Positions 1 to 4,773 of a stretch of 9,115 nucleotides of DNA are shown here, in pieces. Source of the DNA: CALNYS01 sp964639935. GTDB lineage: Bacteria; Planctomycetota; Phycisphaerae; Phycisphaerales; UBA1924. The stretch lies in contig CAZXGT010000093.1 in assembly GCA_964639935.1 (NCBI GenBank), forward strand, positions 1 through 9,115. Direction: 5' to 3'. How positions within the stretch are numbered: the first letter of the stretch is position 1; each line of letters begins with the position of its first letter. Made by a program: the position numbers and the translations under genes. Under the pieces are notes generated by a model. It had not been told where the DNA came from and did not search any database. It saw nothing but the letters and a program-made list of their open reading frames with translations.

Positions 1-1
1 G

Positions 2-685
2 CTCATCATCGAAACGAGCAACCCCGGCGCCTCCGGCGCGGGCGAGGTCGGGCTTGCGCACGGGAGCGAGCTGACCGCGGTTCGCGCGCTCGATCCGAAG
101 GGCCGTCACGACGACGCGCTGATGCCGGCGATCGCGGCGCTCTGCGCCGAAGCGGGCGTAGGCCCCGCGGAGCTCGGGCTGGTCGCGGCGTCGGTCGGGC
201 CGGGCGGGTACAGCTCGGTGCGGATCGCGATCGCGACGGCGAAGATGATCGCGATGAGCACGGGCGCCGGGTGCGTGCCCGTGCCGTCGGACGCCTCGGC
301 CGCGCTCGGCGCGGGCGTGCGTGGCGATGTGCTCGTGGCGATGGCGAGCAAGTCGCGCGGCGGCGGGAGCGCGTGGGTTCGCCGGCGCCGGGTGGACAGT
401 GAGAGCGCTCCGGCGCTCGGTCCGGGCGAGGTCGTCGACGCCGAGGGCCTGCGGGCGCTCCACGAGCGCGACGGCTTCGGGGCGATCGTCGCCGATGCGC
501 ACCTGCCCGACGAGATGCGAGCCTGGGCGAGCGACGCCGGGGTGACGATCGCGCCCCCGGCGCTGACGGCCGAGTCGTGCCTTGCCGCGAGCGCGGGGAT
601 CGCCCCCGTGCCGCCGATCATGCTCGAGGCGGTCTATCCGCGCGAGCCCGAGGCGGTGCGCCAGTGGCGCGAACTCGGGCGGTGA
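2..685 (+). CDS. tsaB: tRNA threonylcarbamoyladenosine biosynthesis protein TsaB (5' end missing)
   Basis: Partial gene: the frame is open from the left edge and only a few N-terminal residues are lost, since the visible protein begins LIIETSNPG, matching the first strand (AIDTS) of the family. 227 residues are visible, close to full length for TsaB. Visible family blocks are HDDALMPAIAALC (residues about 35-48) and SVGPGGYSSVRIAIATAK (about 64-81), which corresponds to the canonical GPGSFTGLRIG-ATAKGLA stretch. TsaB is the non-catalytic ASKHA-fold partner of TsaD and TsaE in making N6-threonylcarbamoyl-A37 on ANN-decoding tRNAs in the cytoplasm. The GPG loop is looser than usual (GGYSS for GSFTG), as can be tolerated in a scaffold subunit. 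It converges on the cyclophilin pair with only 3 bp between stop codons, leaving no room for a dedicated terminator. The family assignment is solid; the true start is outside the window. Confidence 0.85.
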   Translation, partial: LIIETSNPGASGAGEVGLAHGSELTAVRALDPKGRHDDALMPAIAALCAEAGVGPAELGLVAASVGPGGYSSVRIAIATAKMIAMSTGAGCVPVPSDASAALGAGVRGDVLVAMASKSRGGGSAWVRRRRVDSESAPALGPGEVVDAEGLRALHERDGFGAIVADAHLPDEMRAWASDAGVTIAPPALTAESCLAASAGIAPVPPIMLEAVYPREPEAVRQWRELGR

Positions 686-688
686 GGT

Positions 689-1171
689 TCAGCCGCTGAC
701 CATTTCGGTCGTGTGCATCTTGGGCGGGGTCTCGGGCGTTCCGGCGTTCTGGTCGCTCAGCGGCGTCTTGGCGATCTTCTCGATCGTGTCCATGCCCTCG
801 ATCACCTTGCCGAAGGCGGTGTACTGGCCGTCGAGGTGCTGGCAGTGCTCGCGGGTGAGGCAGACGAAGAACTGGGAGCCGGCGGAGTTGGGATCGGCGG
901 ATCGCGCCATCGAGAGGACGCCGGGCTCGTGGCGGCGGTCGTTGAACTCGGCGTCGACGTTCCAGCCCGGGCCGCCCGTGCCGTCGCCCTTGGGGCACCC
1001 GCCCTGGATGACGAACCCTGGGATGATGCGGTGGAACGTGAGCCCGTCGTAGAAGTCGCTCTCGACGAGCTTCTTGAAGTTCTCGGCGTGCTTCGGGGCC
1101 ACGTCGTCCCAGAGCTCGACGGTGAAGTCGCCCTCAGAGGTCTGAATTTTCGCGGTGGGGTAGTCGGACAT
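689..1171 (-). CDS. Cytoplasmic cyclophilin-type peptidyl-prolyl cis-trans isomerase
   Basis: A single-domain cyclophilin of 160 residues, catalysing cis-trans isomerisation of Xaa-Pro bonds during protein folding. The signature FHRIIPGFVIQGG is at residues 47-59 (catalytic Arg48, plus Phe53 and Gln56), followed by GSQFFVCL (99-106, with Gln100 and Phe102 lining the pocket) and HLDGQYTAFGKV (112-123). The Trp that confers cyclosporin sensitivity in CypA is His112 here, common in bacterial members. There is no signal peptide, so it is predicted cytoplasmic. The start is set by GGAG five bases before the ATG at 1171; an in-frame TTG at 1186 would place that Shine-Dalgarno site inside the gene. 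It lies 45 bp downstream of a second, exported cyclophilin gene on the same strand, probably in one transcript. The paralog-level symbol (ppiA/ppiB) cannot be chosen safely. Confidence 0.93.
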   Translation of the reverse strand: MSDYPTAKIQTSEGDFTVELWDDVAPKHAENFKKLVESDFYDGLTFHRIIPGFVIQGGCPKGDGTGGPGWNVDAEFNDRRHEPGVLSMARSADPNSAGSQFFVCLTREHCQHLDGQYTAFGKVIEGMDTIEKIAKTPLSDQNAGTPETPPKMHTTEMVSG

Positions 1172-1176
1172 GGCGT

Positions 1177-1180
1177 CTCC
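1177..1180 (-). promoter_or_regulatory. Shine-Dalgarno site fixing the start of the cytoplasmic cyclophilin
   Basis: GGAG on the minus strand, five bases before ATG 1171..1169. It rules out the longer in-frame TTG start at 1186, which would contain the site. Confidence 0.6.
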
Positions 1181-1216
1181 AAGCAAATGGGAACGGAAGG
1201 AACGGATCGGTGCTGG

Positions 1217-2212
1217 TCAGCGGGTCTGATCGACGCCGGCGGGCGCGGGGCGACGGATGCGGTCGGGCCACCGGTTGATGGGCGGCGCCGGGATCGCGCG
1301 GGCCGACTCGACGACGGGCTTGGGCTCGGCGGGGACGCCCCGCTCGAGATCGGCGATCTCCGCGTCCTCGAGGGCGAGGATCGTCTCGACGCCGCCGACG
1401 ATCTCGGCGAAGGCGGTGTAGTTCCCGTCGAGGTGGCGCGTCCCGGCGCGGCTCAGCGCGATGAAGAGCTGGGAGCCGTTGGAGTCGGGGTTGTCGCCCT
1501 GGCGCGCCATGGAGACGACGCCGAAGCCGTGCTCGAGCTCGGAGGGCTCGAGATCGATGTAAGAGCCGGGGCCCCCGAGGCCGAAGCCGCGCGGGTCGCC
1601 GAACTGGATGACGAAGGGATCGCCGTTGGCGTTGGCGGGGATAATGCGGTGGACGACGATGTCCGAGTAGAAGCCGCCCTCGACGAGCTCGAGGATGTGT
1701 CTGGCCGTGTTGGGCGCCTGATCAGGGCGGAGCTTCATCGTGAAGGCGCCCTCGGAGGTCTCGAACACCAGGAGCCGCATCGGGTAGGTCCGCAGCCCGG
1801 TGTAGGGTCGCCGGCGCTGGCTCGTGTCCCACACGATCTGGTTCGTGCGCGGGTCGATCGTCTTGGTCATCGGCGGGCGGAGCGCTTCGAGGAACACGGG
1901 CGGTCCGTAGGGCTCGCCCGCGACGAGCAGCTGCAGGTAGAGGTGCGGGGTGTCGGTGCGGTTCCAGAGGATCGGGAAGACCTCAAAGAGGTCGACCGCG
2001 CCGCGATCGACATCCGCCCGGGCGATGATGCTGTCGGCGGTCGGACCGTAGAGCGCGAGCTGGAGCCGCTCCGCGTCCTCGGGGGCCTCGACGGTGAATG
2101 GGATCGGACGGTTGATGCCGTGGTAGAGACGGTCGGGCGTCGCCTGACCGGCCGCGGGAGCGGCGAGCATCGTGCAGAGGGCAAGCGGAAGAGCGATCAG
2201 GAGCGAGCGCAT
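1217..2212 (-). CDS. Exported cyclophilin-type peptidyl-prolyl isomerase with extra N-terminal domain
   Basis: 331 residues. An N-terminal signal peptide (MRSLLIALPLALCTMLAAPAAGQA, likely cut near residue 24) sends it to the periplasm. Residues about 25-145 form a domain I do not recognise, seemingly beta-rich. Residues about 146-285 are a cyclophilin domain: VHRIIP (187-192, catalytic Arg189), FVIQFGDP (200-207, Gln203), GSQLFIAL (246-253, Gln248 and Phe250) and HLDGNYTAFAEIVGG (260-274). Between HRIIP and FVIQ there is a short insert (ANANGD) compared with the usual GF spacing. The C-terminal tail (286-331) is Pro- and Arg-rich and probably disordered. The start is ATG 2212, preceded by AAGGAG nine bases upstream; an in-frame TTG at 2230 is unlikely because it would include that site. 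It is the first gene of a pair with the cytoplasmic cyclophilin. Expected role: proline isomerase for folding of exported proteins. Confidence 0.88.
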   Translation of the reverse strand: MRSLLIALPLALCTMLAAPAAGQATPDRLYHGINRPIPFTVEAPEDAERLQLALYGPTADSIIARADVDRGAVDLFEVFPILWNRTDTPHLYLQLLVAGEPYGPPVFLEALRPPMTKTIDPRTNQIVWDTSQRRRPYTGLRTYPMRLLVFETSEGAFTMKLRPDQAPNTARHILELVEGGFYSDIVVHRIIPANANGDPFVIQFGDPRGFGLGGPGSYIDLEPSELEHGFGVVSMARQGDNPDSNGSQLFIALSRAGTRHLDGNYTAFAEIVGGVETILALEDAEIADLERGVPAEPKPVVESARAIPAPPINRWPDRIRRPAPAGVDQTR

Positions 2213-2221
2213 CGGGCGGGT

Positions 2222-2227
2222 CTCCTT
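2222..2227 (-). promoter_or_regulatory. Shine-Dalgarno site of the exported cyclophilin
   Basis: AAGGAG on the minus strand, nine bases before ATG 2212..2210. It selects this ATG over the upstream TTG at 2230. Confidence 0.6.
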
Positions 2228-2260
2228 CAAGCCGATCGAGTGAGCGGAGAGACGGCCGCG

Positions 2261-2289
2261 AGTGTACGTCAGGGGCGCTGATCTGGCAG
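2261..2289 (-). promoter_or_regulatory. Candidate sigma70-type promoter for the cyclophilin pair
   Basis: Read on the minus strand, CTGCCA (2289..2284) and TACACT (2266..2261) are separated by exactly 17 bp. Each matches four of six consensus positions. Initiation about seven bases downstream would give a leader of roughly 40 bases before the exported cyclophilin. It lies in the 137-bp gap after the pilin-like gene, where I see no convincing terminator. The -10 hexamer is identical to that proposed upstream of the sigma-factor gene. This was found by eye and is unproven. Confidence 0.3.
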
Positions 2290-2349
2290 GATTTCCGCAG
2301 GAGATGTCCGCGGCGACGGCGGGCGCTCGCGGTCCCCGTCAGCGAGGGT

Positions 2350-3129
2350 TTACCGCGGGAAGAGCGAGAAGCTCTCGAGGCCGGGCTGCTCGAAGTCGGT
2401 CGGCGCGATCTCGCGGTCAAGGATCGACCAGGCCTGCTCGGTCTGCTGAACGCTCGTGAGCAGGGCGCTTCGGAGGGTGCCGTTCGCGTCGGAGAGCCAC
2501 GCCACGGAGAGACCGAGGTTGAGCGTGTTGAAGCCGTTGTCGTGGTTGAAGTCCGCCGAGGTGGAGAAGCCGTCGGCAATGAGCACCGTCGCGGCGTCGG
2601 CGTCTCTCAAGGCCTCACTGCCGGCGTCAACGGGATCCATAAAGTGATGGTCCGGGGAGACACCGCGATAGGCGTAATTCGTTCGGATTGATTCGTCGAG
2701 CGTCATCCACTCGTCGGTGTAGGCGTCGGCCGTGTGCTCGCCCTGGTGCGCCGGGCAGTAAAAGATCTGCGGCGTCGAGAGGTAGCCTTCGGCGACGAGC
2801 CAGCCGAGGCCGCTCCACGCGTTGGGGTTCTCGCCCGTGTGCGCGAGCTGCGGATCGTCGCCCGAGCCGACCGACCCGATGCTCTGTGGGTAGCGGCCCT
2901 CGTGATCGTCGGCGTACATCGTGAGTCCGAGACCGATCTGACGGAGGTTCGAGGCGCAGACGATCTTGTCGGCCGCGTCCTTCACGTGGGCGAGCGTTGG
3001 AGTGATGATGCCGATGAGCAGGGCGATGACGGCGATGGAAACCAGCAGATCGACCATCGAGAAGCCGGAGCGATGTCGCACGGCTCGGATGCTCGGGTTG
3101 CCGGACTGGCTGCGGCGTCGATCCACCAC
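2350..3129 (-). CDS. Type IV pilin-like / pseudopilin-like protein, planctomycete H-X9-DG class (variant)
   Basis: 259 residues with a class III prepilin signal. A basic leader of 22 residues ends in Gly22, the expected prepilin-peptidase cut, followed by FSMVDLLVSIAVIALLIG (23-40), the hydrophobic assembly/membrane helix. Position +5 is Asp27 instead of the usual Glu. CASNLRQIGLGLTMYADDHEGRYP (58-81) is typical of the large families of such proteins in Planctomycetota. The rest is a globular domain with YCPAHQGEH (124-132) and NYAYRG (151-156). Near the C-terminus, where relatives carry H-X9-DG (often LFADGHV), this protein has His196, nine residues, then Gly206-Leu207. The start is GTG at 3129 or the adjacent GTG at 3126. 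AAGGGGG lies two bases before the first and five before the second, so 3126 may be favoured. Substrate and role are unknown; members are often exported or surface proteins rather than true pilins. Confidence 0.85.
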   Translation of the reverse strand: MVDRRRSQSGNPSIRAVRHRSGFSMVDLLVSIAVIALLIGIITPTLAHVKDAADKIVCASNLRQIGLGLTMYADDHEGRYPQSIGSVGSGDDPQLAHTGENPNAWSGLGWLVAEGYLSTPQIFYCPAHQGEHTADAYTDEWMTLDESIRTNYAYRGVSPDHHFMDPVDAGSEALRDADAATVLIADGFSTSADFNHDNGFNTLNLGLSVAWLSDANGTLRSALLTSVQQTEQAWSILDREIAPTDFEQPGLESFSLFPR

Positions 3130-3195
3130 GACCCCCTTCAGCGCCGTTGCGCTTCATGCAGTCTATCGGGGGGGCACGGGCTTTCCTAGTCTCAA

Positions 3196-3217
3196 TCTCG
3201 CGCGATTCTCGCGTGAT
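3196..3217. repeat. Tandem 11-bp direct repeat in a divergent promoter region
   Basis: TCTCGCGCGAT (3196-3206) is followed directly by TCTCGCGTGAT (3207-3217), identical at ten of eleven positions. The pair sits between the divergently transcribed pilin-like gene and sigma-factor gene, upstream of the candidate sigma promoter. One-turn spacing in an intergenic position suggests a regulator binding site, but this is an inference; CTCGCG is frequent in this genome. Confidence 0.45.
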
Positions 3218-3256
3218 CCAAACAAAGTCCGTTCATGTGATGCGGCCGAAAAGATC

Positions 3257-3284
3257 GTGACTTTCTTCACCAGTCGTTTACACT
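3257..3284 (+). promoter_or_regulatory. Candidate promoter of the ECF sigma / anti-sigma operon
   Basis: GTGACT (3257-3262, four of six to the -35 consensus) and TACACT (3279-3284, four of six to the -10) are 16 bp apart. The implied leader is about 58 bases to ATG 3349. The local sequence is noticeably A+T-richer than its surroundings. The rest of the 219-bp gap (3130-3348) holds the 11-bp tandem repeat and presumably the opposite promoter for the pilin-like gene, which I could not place. I saw no clear ECF-type promoter (AAC near -35 with CGT near -10), so autoregulation is not supported directly. Confidence 0.35.
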
Positions 3285-3348
3285 ACGGGGTGGCACGTGG
3301 TTGCGGGTGGGGGCGGCGTGCTCAAACGTCCAGCGGACGGATGGTGCG

Positions 3349-3921
3349 ATGTCTGACGTCCGAAAAATCGACGACCCCGAGCTCATGCGCCGCGTGGCCG
3401 AGGACGACGAGGCCGCCATCGGCGAGCTGTATGACCGTTTCGGGGCTCTCGTATACCGGCTCGCCTACCAGATGTTGCCGAACTCCGGCGACGTCGAGGA
3501 CGCGGTGCAGGAGGTGTTCGTCCGGCTTTGGAAGACGGCGGGGCGATACGACGCCTCTCGGGCGGCTCTCTCGACGTGGGTGGTGCTCATCACCCGGCGG
3601 TATCTGGTGGACCGTCTCCGGCGGATCCGGGCGCGCGTGAAAATGAACGTGACGCTTGAGGAAAAATGGGCGCCGGAGGATGGCGCCGAGCGCGCCTTTG
3701 TCGGTATCGAGAGGGACGAACGTTTCGAGGATCTGATGAAGAAGATGGAACGTCTCCCCGAGTTGCAGCGAACAGTCCTGACGAGGGCGTACCTCGGGGG
3801 GCAGACGCTTCGCCAGATTGGCGAGGAGCTCGATCGTCCGATAGGCACGATCAAGTCAACCCTGAGCCGGGCGGTCGCCCGGCTTCGTGAGATGAGCGTG
3901 GGCGAGGAGCCGACGGTATGA
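3349..3921 (+). CDS. ECF-type RNA polymerase sigma factor (SigK-like)
   Basis: 190 residues, with the two-domain layout of extracytoplasmic-function sigma factors. Region 2 is about 25-95 (ELYDRFGALVYRLAYQML, then DVEDAVQEVFVRLW at 48-61, the core-binding and -10-recognition helix). Region 4 is about 130-182: RLPELQRTVLTRAYLGG followed by the helix-turn-helix TLRQIGEELDRPIGTIKSTL (-35 recognition). The start is ATG 3349 (MSDVRKIDDPELM), the usual family length. The Shine-Dalgarno match is weak (GGACGG about eight bases upstream). An in-frame TTG at 3301 would add 16 residues that look non-coding. Its stop overlaps the anti-sigma start as ATGA, indicating translational coupling and a sigma/anti-sigma operon. 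It most resembles the SigK group paired with RskA-like anti-sigma factors. The stimulus and regulon are not deducible here. Confidence 0.93.
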   Translation: MSDVRKIDDPELMRRVAEDDEAAIGELYDRFGALVYRLAYQMLPNSGDVEDAVQEVFVRLWKTAGRYDASRAALSTWVVLITRRYLVDRLRRIRARVKMNVTLEEKWAPEDGAERAFVGIERDERFEDLMKKMERLPELQRTVLTRAYLGGQTLRQIGEELDRPIGTIKSTLSRAVARLREMSVGEEPTV

Positions 3922-4709
3922 CGACGCGAGAACTTCTGGAACTGGCCTCCCTGGATGCGATGGGTCTGCTCGACGAGCGGGAGCGTCTTGCGTTCGAACG
4001 GGCGTTCCGCGCCGCGGCGCCGGCGGTGCGCCGTCAGGTGCGCCGGGAGCAGGAGCGTCTGACCGGGGACGTGTCCACCCTTCCCGACATCGAGCCGCCC
4101 GCGGAGCTTCGCGGGCGGGTCATCTCGAGCGTGCGCGACGCCATCGCCACGGCCCGCCAGGACGTGGTGGGCCAGATCGTCCCGGAGAACTTCTCCCTTC
4201 GCGCCAACGTCAGCCCGCTCTGGCGCGCCGCGTGCATCGGCTTCGCCACCGCGACGCTCGTTCTCTTTGGCGTCGGCTACTCCCTGCAGAGTCAGTACAG
4301 CGAGACGCTCGCCATCGGGCAGAGCGGCGAGATCGCCGAGATCGCCCAGCAGCTCGGTCCCAAATTTGAGCAGGTGCTCCTGAGCCCGACCGCGCAGCGC
4401 GTCGCGTTCACCAGCTCCGCCAGCGACCCGAGCGAGACCCCGGGTGATCTCCGCGCCGCGCTCTACATCGATGAAGAGAGCAAGACGGCCTTCCTCGTCT
4501 GCCGAAACCTCCCCACCGTCGGGGACGGCAACGAGTTCCGGCTGGTGCTGGTCGACGAAACCGGCGGTCAGGGCCCGGTGCTCACCAAGTTCCGCTACAC
4601 CGGCGGTCTCGTCGGCGCGTCGATCCCGGTCGATGTGCGTCTGACGAGCTCCCGTCTCGGCATCGTCCCGGTCGCCGACGGCGCTTCGCCCGTCATGACC
4701 AGCCTCTGA
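3918..4709 (+). CDS. Membrane anti-sigma factor, RskA-like
   Basis: 263 residues. The cytoplasmic N-terminus (1-100; ELLELASLDAMGLLDERERLAFERAF) is the helical anti-sigma segment expected to hold the upstream sigma factor. No His-X3-Cys-X2-Cys zinc motif is present, as in RskA-type rather than ZAS-type proteins. One transmembrane helix spans about 101-122 (LWRAACIGFATATLVLFGVGYSL). The remainder is an extracytoplasmic RskA C-terminal-like domain: LVCRNLPTVGDGNEFRLVLVD (about 193-213) and a closing VADGASPVMTSL that parallels the GG-PTGP ending of RskA proteins. It overlaps the sigma gene by 4 bp (ATGA), so the two are translated together. By analogy with the family, release of the sigma factor would involve regulated intramembrane proteolysis; no protease gene lies nearby. 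A strong intrinsic terminator follows. Confidence 0.87.
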   Translation: MTTRELLELASLDAMGLLDERERLAFERAFRAAAPAVRRQVRREQERLTGDVSTLPDIEPPAELRGRVISSVRDAIATARQDVVGQIVPENFSLRANVSPLWRAACIGFATATLVLFGVGYSLQSQYSETLAIGQSGEIAEIAQQLGPKFEQVLLSPTAQRVAFTSSASDPSETPGDLRAALYIDEESKTAFLVCRNLPTVGDGNEFRLVLVDETGGQGPVLTKFRYTGGLVGASIPVDVRLTSSRLGIVPVADGASPVMTSL

Positions 4710-4733
4710 TTCACCCGATCAAGCCGTCTGCTC

Positions 4734-4768
4734 ACAGCCCCGCGGGCGGGTCCGGCGGGGCTTGTTTC
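4734..4768 (+). terminator. Intrinsic terminator of the sigma / anti-sigma operon
   Basis: A perfect 8-bp stem, AGCCCCGC (4736-4743) with GCGGGGCT (4755-4762), closes an 11-base loop. It is extendable by ACA/TGT with one bulge and is followed by TTGTTTCTG. It lies 27 bases after the anti-sigma stop. The U-rich side is only on the plus strand, so it does not serve the opposing gene that ends at 4774. Confidence 0.7.
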
Positions 4769-4773
4769 TGTGC

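Noticed and set aside
686..688. Terminator between tsaB and the cyclophilin pair
   Set aside because: Only 3 bp separate the stop codons and no T-tract-bearing hairpin was seen in the adjoining coding ends.
2174..2212. Possible lipoprotein signal (Cys13) in the exported cyclophilin
   Set aside because: The residue before the Cys is Leu (LALC) rather than Gly, Ala or Ser. A standard signal-peptidase I site near AAGQA fits better.
713..2281. Open frame of 522 codons on the plus strand
   Set aside because: It lies antisense to both cyclophilin genes. Its product is a low-complexity Gly/Val/Asp/Arg sequence produced by high-G+C codon bias, with no family motif.
2213..2349. Terminator after the pilin-like gene
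   Set aside because: Only weak 4-5 bp G+C stems with long loops and no following T-run on the minus strand.
3189..3198. GTCTCAATCT also found at 8418-8427, considered as a possible shared attachment or duplication mark
   Set aside because: A single 10-base match between two places in 9 kb is expected by chance, and one copy is inside the mqnE coding end.
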